From the NCBI GenBank assembly GCA_016795205.1, contig JAEUHZ010000021.1, forward strand, positions 248,001 to 312,000: a DNA stretch of 64,000 bases, in the 5' to 3' direction. The DNA comes from Planctomycetota bacterium. GTDB lineage: Bacteria; Planctomycetota; UBA1135; GCA-002686595. Under the pieces are notes generated by a model. The model saw only the letters and a program-made list of their open reading frames with translations. It was not told the origin of the DNA and made no database searches. Positions 17,217-26,588 of the stretch are shown here, in pieces; the first letter of the stretch is position 1; the number at the start of each line of letters is the position of its first letter. Both the position numbers and the translations under genes were made by a program.

Positions 17217-18407
17217 TCAGCGGTCCGAGCGGCTCAAGGCGCCCGCGAACGGCGGCGAGCTCACTGCTCTCCAGACGAGCTCGGCCATCTCCGCGTGGCC
17301 CCGCTCGTTCCAATGCCCGTCGACCCGGTAGTAGAGCTCGGGGCGTTCGCCCTTCGTGGGCGCGACGAGCAGCGGGGTCCCGCGCGCCCGGAAGACTTCC
17401 ACGAAGAACTCGCGCCGGCTCGCGTCACCCGCGCAGACGAGGCCCAGGACCGGCCAGCTGCGCTCGGCGCACACCTCGAGCGCCCGCTCGATCAGACGGC
17501 GCGTCAGCTCGGCTGCGGGAGGGCGCGAGTGGTCGACGGCCTGCGCGGCGTGCTCCGGAGGGGGGCCGCTGCGCAGCCCGCGGCCCAGCGCCACGAGGTG
17601 GGATTCCGCGAGGCCCGGGACCCATTCGATGATCCGTGACAGCCGCCGCAGGACTCCACGCTCGGGTGGGGGCGTCGTCACGAGCTCGCCGCGCGCGTCC
17701 AGCACGTAGAGACCGTCGCTCAAGTTGTCCTCGAAGTCGTTCTCGCAGACCTGGAGCACGACCACGGCCGGGCTCAGCGCGGGCGCGTCGCGCTCGAGGA
17801 CGTGGATCCAGCGACCATTCCCGGTACCACCGAGCCCGGCGTTGACGAGCGTGAGCCCCGGGCCGGCGCGCTCCGCGAGCCGCGCGACGAACTCGCTCCC
17901 GTCGTCCACGCCGTAGCCCATCGTGAACGAGTCGCCCAGGAACAGGACGGAGCGCTCGATGCGGGCAGGCAGCTCGGCGCCGCGGTAGCCGGCGCTGTTC
18001 GTGGTGAAGCGCATCGTGAACTCCGGCGTGCGTCGCACGCACGAGTACCCCCGGCGCAGGCGCACACCGTCCTCCGCGTCCCACTCCGTGAAGGTCGGAC
18101 CGACGTTCCGCGCCAGGCCGCTCACGCGCGCCACCAGCTCGGCGGCGAGCAGGCAGACGACGAGGGTCGCGGCGGCGAGGCCGATGCGCGTGAGGGGACG
18201 GGTCCGGCGCGCCGCGGCAGCGGCGGCCGGCGTGGAACCGGTCACGGAGGGGGGCGAAGGGGGGATCTGGCCGCCGACCGCGGCCGGGAGCCGCGGTGGG
18301 AGCAGGGGGGACGGGGGGCGCGGCGGGCCATCCCTGCCCACCACACACGCTCGAGGATACCAACCCGGCTCTGGACTGGGCCGCCGCGGAGGATCCTCCG
18401 GTTCCAT
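17217..18407 (-). CDS. Membrane-anchored SGNH/GDSL hydrolase
   Basis: This protein of about 396 residues has block [12 protein letters not shown] (nucleophile Ser), block [13 protein letters not shown]...QVCENDFED, and the terminal DGHWNERGH with the Asp-His pair. One membrane helix ([20 protein letters not shown]) precedes the catalytic domain, which would face the periplasm. Members of this group remove or add acetyl groups on glycans (AlgX/AlgJ-like), which fits an EPS neighbourhood. The N-terminal ~55 residues are Pro/Arg-rich. A GTG at 18245 just before the helix is an alternative start. The gene is convergent with the glycosyltransferase and divergent from the kinase gene. Confidence 0.75.
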   Translation of the reverse strand: MEPEDPPRRPSPEPGWYPRACVVGRDGPPRPPSPLLPPRLPAAVGGQIPPSPPSVTGSTPAAAAAARRTRPLTRIGLAAATLVVCLLAAELVARVSGLARNVGPTFTEWDAEDGVRLRRGYSCVRRTPEFTMRFTTNSAGYRGAELPARIERSVLFLGDSFTMGYGVDDGSEFVARLAERAGPGLTLVNAGLGGTGNGRWIHVLERDAPALSPAVVVLQVCENDFEDNLSDGLYVLDARGELVTTPPPERGVLRRLSRIIEWVPGLAESHLVALGRGLRSGPPPEHAAQAVDHSRPPAAELTRRLIERALEVCAERSWPVLGLVCAGDASRREFFVEVFRARGTPLLVAPTKGERPELYYRVDGHWNERGHAEMAELVWRAVSSPPFAGALSRSDR

Positions 18408-18537
18408 GGGGGGTCGTCCAGCGCGGCGCTCACGCGCTGCACGCGCCGGCACGCCCCAGGGAGCTACCCTGCCCCGGTCGCCAGTGTTCGTCCCGACCGC
18501 GGCGTCACTCCCGCGCGAGAGCAGGCCCCCCCCCCAC

Positions 18538-21500
18538 ATGAGCGAATCACCGATCGAAGGTCTGCGCGAGGGTCCCGGCACGAGGATCGGCCCCTACCGG
18601 ATCCTCGAGCAGATCGGCGAGGGAGGCTTCGGCGTCGTGTTCCTGGCCGAGCAGCGGGAGCCCGTCGTGCGCCAGGTCGCGCTGAAGATCATCAAGGCGG
18701 GCATGGACACGCGGCAGTTCGTCGCGCGGTTCGAGGCCGAGCGGCAGGCGCTGGCCTTGATGGATCACCCCCACATCGCGCGCGTCATCGACGGCGGTGC
18801 GACGGAGACCGGCCGTCCCTACTTCGTCATGGAGCTCGTCAAGGGCGCTCCGATCGCCGAATACTGCGACGAGCACAACCTGACGATCGCGGAGCGGCTG
18901 GAGCTGTTCGGGCAGGTCTGCGATGCGGTCCAGCACGCACACCAGAAGGGGATCATCCACCGCGACCTGAAGCCGTCGAACCTGCTCGTCACCGAGCAGG
19001 ACGGCAAGCCGGTGGTCAAGGTGATCGACTTCGGCATTGCCAAGGCGACCTCGGCCCGGCTGACGGACAAGACGATCTTCACTGAGCAGCAGCAGGTCGT
19101 CGGGACGCTCCAATACATGAGCCCGGAGCAGGCGGAGGGCTCGCTCGACATCGATACCCGGACGGACGTGTACGCGCTGGGTGTCGTGCTCTACGAGCTG
19201 CTGACGGGGACCACGCCCTTCGACAAGGAGACGCTGCGCGACGCGTTCTACAGCGAGATCCAGCGCCTGATCCGGGAGGTCGATCCGCCCAAGCCCTCGA
19301 CGCGGCTCTCCACGTCGCTGGACACGCTGGCGGGCGTGGCGGCGCGGCGGTGCGTCGAGCCGAAGCGCTTGACGACGCTCCTGCGGGGCGAGCTCGACTG
19401 GATCGTCATGCGGGCGCTCGAGAAGGACCGTGCTCGCCGCTACGAGAGCCCGAGCGCGCTCGCGCTGGACATCCGCCGCCACCTGGGGGGCGAGGCGGTC
19501 GTCGCTGCGCCTCCGAGCGCGGCCTACCGCTTGCGCAAGTTCGTTCGCCGCTACCGGGTGCCCGTCGCCGCGAGCGGCGCGGTGGCGGCCTCGCTCGTGG
19601 CCGGTGTCGTCGCCTTCGCCTGGCAGGCGAACGTCGCAGCCGGCGAACGGGACGCTGCGCGTGCCGCGGAACAGGCGGAGCAGCGCGAGCGCGTTCGCGC
19701 CGAGAGCAACGAGCGGCAGGCCGCAGCGATCAACCATTTCCTGCTCGACATGCTGGCCTCGGCGGATGTCCGCCTCCAGGGGCGCGACGTCCGGGTCGCC
19801 CAGGTGCTCGACAGCTCCAGCAGCACCGTGGGGGAGGCGTTCCAGGACCGACCCGACGTCGAGGCCTCCGTGCGCTCCATCCTGGCGCGGACCTACAACT
19901 CACTGGGCCTGTTCGACCAGGCCGAGCCGCACGTGGCGCGCGCGCTGGAGCTCCGACGGGAGCTCGGCAGTGATGACTCGCCAGAGTACGCGCGATCCTT
20001 GGCCGATCGCGCCGGCGTCGAAAGCGGACGCGGTCAGGCCGAACGCGCGGCTCGCTCGTACCTCGAGGCGCTCGAGGCTGCACGCCGCGCAGCGGGGCCC
20101 GAGAGTTCGCTGGCGCTGAGTGTTCAATCCGACTACGCCAACTGCTTGGCCTCGCTGGGACGGCGGGAGGAAGCCGAGCTGCTCTTCCGCGATGCACTCG
20201 CGGCGCGCCGGCGCGTACCGGATGTCGGCGGACGGCAGACGCGGGTCCTGATCAACAGTCTAGCCGTCCTGCTGCACCACCAAGGACGTCTCGACGAGGC
20301 CGAAGCGCTGTATCGCGAGGCGCTCGAGTCGAACGAGCGGGCGCGAGGCGCGGAACATCCCGACACGCTGACCGCCCGCATGAACCTGGGCAGCCTGCTG
20401 CGAACGCGCGGAGACCTGGCCATGGCCGAGTCCCTCTTCGTCGAGACCTTCCCCAGGATCCAGCGTGTCTTCGGCGCGGAACACCCCAAGACCGCCGAAG
20501 CCGCCGCCGTGCTCGCGAACCTCTACTTCGATCAAGGGCGCATCAAGGACTCGATCCCCTTGTACGAGGAGAGCCTGGCCATCCTCCGTCGGGTGGAAGG
20601 CGAGCGCACCGCGCGCGTCGCGGAAGCGAAGCGACTCCTCGCGAACGCGCTCTCACGCATGGGCGAGCGGGCGCGCGCCGTCGCCTTGGGGCGTGAGGTG
20701 TCCGAGACCTGGGTCCAGCTCGAGGGCCCGGACGGGCCCAACGCCTTGAAGTCGCGGCTCGATTTCGCGAACGCGCTGGCCGCTGCCGATCAGACCGCCG
20801 AGGCCGAGCCACTCTTCGAGGAGCTCCTCGAGCGCTGTCCACGTGTCCTCGGCCCGGATCACGTGACCACGATCATCGCCACGAACAGCTACGCCGTGAT
20901 GCTCCTCGGCAAGGCACGCCATGCAGACGCCGAGCCGTACCTGCGCCGGGCTCTCGAGGCCGGGCGGCGGACGGTGGGGGCCGAGCACCGCGACACGCTG
21001 ATCACGCAGTACAACCTGAGCGCCGCGCTGCGCGAGACGCAACGGCTCGAGGACGCCGAGCGCTTGGGTCGCGAGACCCTGGACGCCTTCGTGCGCGTCT
21101 TCGGACCTCAGCACGCCAGCACCGCCACGGCGCACATGGGCCTGGGGCTGACGCTGGCCCGACTCGGCCGGAACGAGGAGGCACGCCGGGAGTTCGAGTC
21201 CTCGATCGCGATCCTCAAGGCGACGCTTGGCGAACGCAATCCGGCCTGGGTCAGCGGTGCCGTCGAGCTGGGTGGGCTGCTCGTCGACGCCGGCCGGGCC
21301 GACGAGGCCGAGCCCGTGCTGCGCTCGGCCGTCGAGGTCGCCCGCTCCGGGCGCGGGCCCGAGGACACGCGGACCCTGAACGGGCAGGTGGCTCTGGCGC
21401 GTTGCCTGACGAGCCTGGGGCGCTTCACCGAGGCAGAGACGCTGTTGCTCGAGGCCCACCCGCGCCTCGTCACGGCACGCCCAGCCGGCCATGCGGACAT

Positions 21501-21618
21501 CGCCCGCGCCGCCCAGCGCCTGGCGGAGCTGTACGCCGCCTGGAACGCGGTCGAGCCAGACGCCGCGCGCGCGGCCTCGGCCGCGGAGTGGCAGGCGAAG
21601 GCCGCCGCGCGGGACTGA
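18538..21618 (+). CDS. Serine/threonine protein kinase with C-terminal TPR array
   Basis: This protein of 1026 residues carries a kinase domain at 20-320 with IGEGGFGVV, Lys50, HRDLKPSN (141-148) and DFG (164-166); all catalytic residues are present. A single membrane helix lies at about 341-361 ([20 protein letters not shown]). The extracytoplasmic part is a coiled stretch and then about ten tetratricopeptide-like repeats with the planctomycete-style unit [13 protein letters not shown]...EHPDTL. In these bacteria such kinases sense or scaffold outside the cell. No sigma factor is adjacent. ATG 18538 follows a C-rich stretch without an evident Shine-Dalgarno. The frame is open far upstream, but that part has no protein character. 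Confidence 0.9.
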   Translation: MSESPIEGLREGPGTRIGPYRILEQIGEGGFGVVFLAEQREPVVRQVALKIIKAGMDTRQFVARFEAERQALALMDHPHIARVIDGGATETGRPYFVMELVKGAPIAEYCDEHNLTIAERLELFGQVCDAVQHAHQKGIIHRDLKPSNLLVTEQDGKPVVKVIDFGIAKATSARLTDKTIFTEQQQVVGTLQYMSPEQAEGSLDIDTRTDVYALGVVLYELLTGTTPFDKETLRDAFYSEIQRLIREVDPPKPSTRLSTSLDTLAGVAARRCVEPKRLTTLLRGELDWIVMRALEKDRARRYESPSALALDIRRHLGGEAVVAAPPSAAYRLRKFVRRYRVPVAASGAVAASLVAGVVAFAWQANVAAGERDAARAAEQAEQRERVRAESNERQAAAINHFLLDMLASADVRLQGRDVRVAQVLDSSSSTVGEAFQDRPDVEASVRSILARTYNSLGLFDQAEPHVARALELRRELGSDDSPEYARSLADRAGVESGRGQAERAARSYLEALEAARRAAGPESSLALSVQSDYANCLASLGRREEAELLFRDALAARRRVPDVGGRQTRVLINSLAVLLHHQGRLDEAEALYREALESNERARGAEHPDTLTARMNLGSLLRTRGDLAMAESLFVETFPRIQRVFGAEHPKTAEAAAVLANLYFDQGRIKDSIPLYEESLAILRRVEGERTARVAEAKRLLANALSRMGERARAVALGREVSETWVQLEGPDGPNALKSRLDFANALAAADQTAEAEPLFEELLERCPRVLGPDHVTTIIATNSYAVMLLGKARHADAEPYLRRALEAGRRTVGAEHRDTLITQYNLSAALRETQRLEDAERLGRETLDAFVRVFGPQHASTATAHMGLGLTLARLGRNEEARREFESSIAILKATLGERNPAWVSGAVELGGLLVDAGRADEAEPVLRSAVEVARSGRGPEDTRTLNGQVALARCLTSLGRFTEAETLLLEAHPRLVTARPAGHADIARAAQRLAELYAAWNAVEPDAARAASAAEWQAKAAARD

Positions 21619-22001
21619 GCGATCCAGACCCGGTCCGGTGGCCTCGCGTGTCGGCAGGCCAGGTGCCGCTCCAGGAATCGTGTTTCCGACGAAGAGTGGC
21701 CCGTCAGCCCGATCCCCATCACGATGGACAGCGAGCTGGGTCAGCATCGGGAGGTCGTGAGATGTCTGAATCAGGCCGATGCGCGCTCCGTTGTGTCGCT
21801 TCGGAGCAGGGGTGATTTCTCCGGAAAAGGTGCTGGATTCCCACTTCGAAGAAGCACGCTCAAGACCGCCTCCGAGTCCCCAGCCCGTCGGCACCTGTTG
21901 TAGGCTGCGAACCTTCGAGTCCCGTTCCAGGCTCGAAACGCTTCGCCGGGTCTTTCTCCCCGGTGATTCGGGCCGCATGGGACTCGAGATCAGGAGGCTG
22001 A
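21619..22001. other. Intergenic region (383 bp)
   Basis: It lies between the kinase stop and the di-haem protein start. Codon character disappears and the base composition is a little less GC-rich around 21700-21900. It presumably holds the promoter of the di-haem gene. No structured element was recognised. Confidence 0.4.
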
Positions 22002-24092
22002 ATGCAGTTCTCTCTCTCGATTCCCTTGGCGGCGATCGCCGCCGGTTCGTTCGGGATCCTCGCGCTCGATCGCGGTGGGGCTCCGCCGACGGCGCAGACT
22101 CCCACGCCGTCGTCCGCGCTTCGCGCTCAACGTACGGCGCTCGTCGGCGACGTGCGTGTGCTCGAAGCCCGCTACGCGGCCTGGTCGGCCGCGAACCCGC
22201 GCACGGGCGACGTGCAGTTGCCGCTGGCGTGGTCGCGCGCGCTCTCGACGGAACGCACGCCGGCGCGGGGGCGCTTCGCCTTCGATGCGGGCTCCGGCTC
22301 GATCGAGGTCGAGCTGGAGGCCATGCCCCAAGGAGCGCACTACGAGGCCTGGGTCGTGGACGACGCGGCCGGCACGAGCGCGGCGCCAGACGCGTCCGAC
22401 ACCAGCGTGCGTCTGGGCGAGCTCGTCGCGCGTGACGGTCGGGCGAGCCTGCGCGTGGAAGCCGCCGCGCTGGGCCTCGAGGGCTTCGATCTCGACCTGG
22501 TCGTCGTGACCCGCTCGGGTGCGACGCCGGTGGAGAGTGTGCTGCTCGCGGGGATGCCCGGCCTGTTCCAGCGCCTGGCGAGCCGCGCCGCGGAGACCGT
22601 CGGCGAGCCGCCCTCGGGCGTCGTCCTGCGCTCGCGGGTCGACGAGGAGACGGACGAGAACACGGACGACAACTCGTACCTCGGTGGCATGCCGGACGAC
22701 AGCGCGGGGGACGACGGCAGCTCGGATCCGGCGGGTGGGCCGCTGCCCGACCTGATCGAGGCCGGAGAGGCGCTCTTCTTCCACGAGACCTTCTATGGGA
22801 ACGGCCGCACCTGCGGCACCTGCCACCCGGCGGAGAACAACTTCACGATCGAGCCGGCCTTCATCGCGACGCTTCCGCCCGACGACCCGCTCTTCGTCGC
22901 GGAGTTCGTGCCCGAGCTGAACTTCGATCTGAACGGCGGGCTGCGCTTCGAGAATCCGATCCTCATGCGCCAGTTCGGCCTGATCGTCGAGAACCTCGAT
23001 GGTTTCGACGACCTCCGCTACCGCTTCACGATGCGCAGCGTCTCCCACACGCTCGGCATGACCCAGTCGATCACGTCGCCCGACGGTCCGGGCGTCGTTC
23101 CCGTCGAGCGCACCGGTTGGAGTGGCGACGGAGCCCCCGGGCAAGGGACCTTGCGCGAGTTCGCGCTGGGTGCCGTCCGCCAGCACTTCACGCGCACGAT
23201 GGGGCGCGTGCCGGGCGCCGACTTCGTCTTCCCCACGAATGCCGAGCTGGACGCGCTCGAGGCCTTCCAGCTCTCGCTGGGTCGCCAAGAGGAGCTCGAC
23301 CTCGCCACGCTCTCCCTGCGCGATCCCGATGCGGACGAGGGCCGGGTGCGCTTCGGTGACCTCTCGTGCGATCGCTGCCACGAGCACGCCGGAGCCAACC
23401 GCGGCGGCGCGAACTTCAACTTCGCCACGGGAGTCGAGGCCTTCGCGCGCAACAACCCCGACGGCACCGGCGAGCTGCGACCGCCCGACGGCGGGCTCGG
23501 CACGAACCCGGCCGGCGGCCACGACACGATCGAGGAGTCGCCGGAACCCGACGACCCGAGCGTGATGAGTTTCGGCAACAAGACCTTCAACACCGTGAGC
23601 CTGGTCGAGTTCGCAGACACGGTGCCGGGGTTCCACAACAACATCACGAACATGGGAGCGCTGGGCGACACGGTCGAGGGCGCGGTCAGCTTCTATCGCT
23701 CGGCGGAGTTCCAGAACTCCCCGGACGGGTTCGTGATCCCCTTCCAGGGGAACGACATCGAGAACATCGGCAAGTTCCTGCGCGTGATCAACGCGCTGGA
23801 GAACCGGCGCTCCGCGGACGCCTACGGCGAACGCGCCGCGAACCTGATCGCGGGTGGCGGGTTCGACCCGGCCGCGGTCGAGCGCGTGTTGTTCCTGGCG
23901 CAGGCCGAGTGCACGGACGGCATGGAAGTCCTGAGCCAAGTGGGGCTCCATCTGCAGGACGCCGTCCCGCACTTCGAGAAGGCCTGGTGGTTCTTCGAGT
24001 TCGCCAAGTCGGGGCCCGACGCGGACCGTCTGCAGAACATCCAGACCGCGCGTGACCTGCTCGAGGGCGCCCGAGTCTCGATGCAGAACTGA
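22002..24092 (+). CDS. Secreted di-haem cytochrome c peroxidase-like protein with RskA-like N-terminal domain
   Basis: This protein of 696 residues has a signal sequence (about 1-25). Two CxxCH haem sites are present: C271-x2-C274-H275 (CGTCHPAENN) and C456-x2-C459-H460 (CDRCHEHAG). The C-terminal two-thirds resembles the MauG/CcpA di-haem peroxidase superfamily (ALFFHETFYGNGRTCGTCH, FGNKTFNTVSL). The first ~240 residues are extra. A segment at 85-185 (MPQGAHYEAWVVDDAAG...) recalls the beta-sandwich of RskA-type anti-sigma domains, and an acidic linker (215-245) follows. A 10-bp hairpin terminator sits 10 nt after the stop. Electron transfer or peroxidase function in the periplasm is inferred; the partner is unknown. 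Confidence 0.8.
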   Translation: MQFSLSIPLAAIAAGSFGILALDRGGAPPTAQTPTPSSALRAQRTALVGDVRVLEARYAAWSAANPRTGDVQLPLAWSRALSTERTPARGRFAFDAGSGSIEVELEAMPQGAHYEAWVVDDAAGTSAAPDASDTSVRLGELVARDGRASLRVEAAALGLEGFDLDLVVVTRSGATPVESVLLAGMPGLFQRLASRAAETVGEPPSGVVLRSRVDEETDENTDDNSYLGGMPDDSAGDDGSSDPAGGPLPDLIEAGEALFFHETFYGNGRTCGTCHPAENNFTIEPAFIATLPPDDPLFVAEFVPELNFDLNGGLRFENPILMRQFGLIVENLDGFDDLRYRFTMRSVSHTLGMTQSITSPDGPGVVPVERTGWSGDGAPGQGTLREFALGAVRQHFTRTMGRVPGADFVFPTNAELDALEAFQLSLGRQEELDLATLSLRDPDADEGRVRFGDLSCDRCHEHAGANRGGANFNFATGVEAFARNNPDGTGELRPPDGGLGTNPAGGHDTIEESPEPDDPSVMSFGNKTFNTVSLVEFADTVPGFHNNITNMGALGDTVEGAVSFYRSAEFQNSPDGFVIPFQGNDIENIGKFLRVINALENRRSADAYGERAANLIAGGGFDPAAVERVLFLAQAECTDGMEVLSQVGLHLQDAVPHFEKAWWFFEFAKSGPDADRLQNIQTARDLLEGARVSMQN

Positions 24093-24101
24093 GGAGTCGG
24101 T

Positions 24102-24130
24102 GCCGCCACGCTCGCTCCGGGCGTGGCGGC
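24102..24130 (+). terminator. Strong stem-loop after the di-haem gene
   Basis: Perfect 10-bp arms GCCGCCACGC (24102-24111) and GCGTGGCGGC (24121-24130) close a 9-nt loop. It starts 10 nt after the stop codon at 24092. No T-run follows, which is common in GC-rich genomes. Confidence 0.6.
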
Positions 24131-24281
24131 CAGTCGAACCGCGGCGGCCGGGCCCGAGGGGGGAGCGGCCGCCGCGAGCCTTGCGCGGTGGGCGGTCCCT
24201 CCGGCCCAGGGGCACTCTGGCACGGAACGGGCCCCCGCACCTGCGAGTCTGGGGGCCGCGCGACCGTAGGATCGCCGACGA

Positions 24282-25586
24282 GTGCCCGCCTTCCCCCGAA
24301 CCTTGCTCGGCCCCCCCGGTCCTTGGCTGCTGTGCGCCGTGTTCGTGCTGGCGCTCGAAGGCGTGGCCCTGCTGTGCTCCGAGAGCGTGCTGCGCGAGGC
24401 CTTCGAAGGCCGCGCGCCCGGCTGGCTCACGAGTTGGGTCGCGGCGCACGAGGGCCGCACGCCGGCGGGCGTGCGCGCGGGCACCCTGGCGCATCTGCGC
24501 AGCCTGCAACTCGCCGCTGTCGCGCTGCTCGCGCTGTACCTCGCCGTTCGTGTGCACCTCGCCGCGGGGCTCCGGCCTCGCAGCCTGCCCATCACCGTGC
24601 TGGCCTGGTGGCTCGGCGTCGAGCTGCTCGTCGCGCCCCATCTGAGCTTCGGCGACTGGAACATCCACTACCGGATCCTGCGCAACCTGGACCACCGCCC
24701 GACGCAGGTCGGCGGCGGCTTCAACTCGGACTCCGTAGTGGCTCGCGAGGAGAGCGGCGCGTTCCGGCCCGAGGACTTCAACCTGATCTTCCTCGGCGAT
24801 TCCTTCACGATGGGACTGGGCGTCGACCCGGGGACCGAGGCCTTTCCCGTGCTGGTCGGCGACGCGCTGGCAGCCCGCCATCCCGCGGAGCGCTTCCACA
24901 CGGCGAACTTCGGCTGGGTCAGCTCGTCACCGTTCCTCAGCCACCGCCGGCTGGTCGACAGCGGAGCGCGGTACGCGCCCGACCTGGTCGTGCTGGCGGT
25001 CGACATGACCGACTTCGCGGACGACCTGCGCTACCAGCGCGTGCTCGAGCGGCACGGCATCTACTGGCTCTACGACAAGATCCCGCTGACCCTGCGCCTG
25101 GTGCAGGCGATCGCGCCGGTCACGCTCCGGCGCGTCGCGGCCTGGTCGGTCGGCGGGATCCCGGCGCGGCGGTTCTTCGTCACCGACGCCCCGCTCGAGG
25201 AGACGCGCCGGTGGATGGATCCACTGGCCGAGAACTGCGATCGCGTCGCGGCGTGGTGTCGCGAGCAGGGTGCGCGCTTCGTGCTCGTCGTCCTGCCGCG
25301 CTCGTACCAATACAGCGCGCGCGAGGCCCCGCGCGACCGTGACGCGCGGGAGTACGCGGTGCTCGGCCCGTATTGCCTGGAGCCCTTCCGCTTCTTCGAC
25401 GAGCTGCGCCCGACGAAGGACTACCCGATCGTGTCGTTGCTCGACGACTTCCGGGCCAACACGGAGTTCCCCACCTGCTTCGAGGACGATGCGCACTGGA
25501 CCCCGCTGGGGCACCGGGTCGCGGCTCGTGCCCTCGTGCGCGAGCTGGCGCCAATCGTCGACGAGATCCTGGCGCACGGACGCTAG
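24282..25586 (+). CDS. SGNH-hydrolase-like membrane protein
   Basis: This protein of 434 residues has three likely membrane helices in the first ~120 residues (WLLCAVFVLALEGVALL; LQLAAVALLALYLAV; ITVLAWWLGVELLVA). A catalytic-type SGNH domain follows, with [28 protein letters not shown] and the late DAHWTPLGHR Asp-His pair. It shares its architecture logic with the hydrolase at 17217-18407. It starts at GTG 24282. The likely role is glycan or lipid ester chemistry on the periplasmic side; no operon partner gives a more specific clue. Confidence 0.72.
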   Translation: MPAFPRTLLGPPGPWLLCAVFVLALEGVALLCSESVLREAFEGRAPGWLTSWVAAHEGRTPAGVRAGTLAHLRSLQLAAVALLALYLAVRVHLAAGLRPRSLPITVLAWWLGVELLVAPHLSFGDWNIHYRILRNLDHRPTQVGGGFNSDSVVAREESGAFRPEDFNLIFLGDSFTMGLGVDPGTEAFPVLVGDALAARHPAERFHTANFGWVSSSPFLSHRRLVDSGARYAPDLVVLAVDMTDFADDLRYQRVLERHGIYWLYDKIPLTLRLVQAIAPVTLRRVAAWSVGGIPARRFFVTDAPLEETRRWMDPLAENCDRVAAWCREQGARFVLVVLPRSYQYSAREAPRDRDAREYAVLGPYCLEPFRFFDELRPTKDYPIVSLLDDFRANTEFPTCFEDDAHWTPLGHRVAARALVRELAPIVDEILAHGR

Positions 25587-25701
25587 CAGCCAGCTCGGCA
25601 TGGGGCCGGTCCGTCCAGCACACCGGACGCGGATTCCCGGTCCGTGGATCTCGATCTGTCACGAGACGTGCGCGTCGAGCTTGGACTCTGCAGGGTCGAG
25701 G

Positions 25702-26403
25702 TCAGGAGCCGCCCGCGGGGAACCCGTCCGCTCGACGCGCGACGATCACCGCGCGCTGCTGCTGGCCCCGGCCATCGCGGCGAAAGCTGGCGTAGAGCGG
25801 CTTGTCGAGCTCGTCGCGCGCGCAGCGCGTGCAGGCGCGCAGGACCTCGATCGCGCCGATGCCCGCCGCACGCAATTGCCAGGCGTTGATCGCCGGCAGG
25901 TCCAGATGTCGTTCGCGGAGCACGGCCTGCACAGCCTCCATCCGCGCGAACTCGCGCTCGAACTCCTGCGCCAGCTCCAGGCTCACCTCGTAGCAGCAGG
26001 GTCCGATGGCCGGTCCCACCGCGGCGCTCCAGCGTGCGGGATCCTCACCGCGACGCGCGAGCTCGCGCACGAGCGCGGTGCTCGCGCCGGACAGGGTCCC
26101 GCGCCAACCGGAATGGAGCGCCGCGACCGCGCGGCCGTCGTCGCGCGCGGCCAGGATCGGGACGCAGTCGGCGCTGGTCACGGCGATCGGCTGTCCCGCG
26201 GTGAAGCTCACGAGCCCGTCGCATGCGCCCAGCTCCTCGCGCGCGGCCCGCGCCTCGGCGATCCGCACACCGTGCACCTGCTTCCAGGTCGGGAAGGCAG
26301 CGGGCCACTCCGCGCGGAACGGCTCCGGGATCGGTTCCGAGAGCGTGCCGAACGCATGGCGGACGCCGGAGATCTCGCCGAGGAGCGCGCTCTGGACGTG
26401 CAT
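25702..26403 (-). CDS. pgeF: Peptidoglycan editing factor PgeF (YfiH, multicopper-oxidase-like fold)
   Basis: This protein of 233 residues has the family motifs TWKQVHGVRI, SADCVPILA, ALHSGWRGT and the double Cys in VGPAIGPCCYEV. The His/Cys zinc-copper site of YfiH is therefore present. In E. coli the protein removes wrongly incorporated amino acids from UDP-MurNAc; related proteins were described as polyphenol oxidases or purine nucleosidases. The usual length is about 240 residues. It is transcribed away from eutB, with 185 bp between the two starts. Confidence 0.88.
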   Translation of the reverse strand: MHVQSALLGEISGVRHAFGTLSEPIPEPFRAEWPAAFPTWKQVHGVRIAEARAAREELGACDGLVSFTAGQPIAVTSADCVPILAARDDGRAVAALHSGWRGTLSGASTALVRELARRGEDPARWSAAVGPAIGPCCYEVSLELAQEFEREFARMEAVQAVLRERHLDLPAINAWQLRAAGIGAIEVLRACTRCARDELDKPLYASFRRDGRGQQQRAVIVARRADGFPAGGS

Positions 26404-26528
26404 GGGCTTGTTCTAGCGTGCGCACGGCGAATCCGGGCAGCAGGCGTCGAGAGTCCTGCCGATCGGGTCCCGGTGCGGGGTACGCTCCAGCCGCGGCACG
26501 CCACGCTGGCGGGGATCTGCCTGGTGCG

Positions 26529-26572
26529 CCGGAGCTCGAGGACCGTGGCGTTGTGCTCCGGAGCTCCTCCGG
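26529..26572 (+). promoter_or_regulatory. Two mutually exclusive hairpins in the eutB leader
   Basis: CCGGAGC at 26529-26535 can pair with GCTCCGG at 26555-26561. Alternatively CCGGAG at 26558-26563 can pair with CTCCGG at 26567-26572 across a CTC loop. The second stem ends 16 nt before the eutB start. The shared bases make the stems compete, as in attenuators. This is seen by eye only; there is no T-tract. Confidence 0.35.
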
Positions 26573-26588
26573 CTAGACCTTCGGCCCC

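Noticed and set aside
19000..21600. Internal repeats of the kinase-TPR gene as DNA repeats
   Set aside because: They are degenerate protein repeats (TPR), not nucleotide repeats or a mobile element.
21990..24899. Minus-strand frame of 969 codons opposite the di-haem gene
   Set aside because: No domain and Arg/Glu/Val-biased antisense composition; the plus strand has two haem motifs in frame.
26404..26588. Adenosylcobalamin riboswitch upstream of the B12-dependent eutBC
   Set aside because: I could not find the B12-box-like core or the conserved junction sequences in the 185-bp gap.
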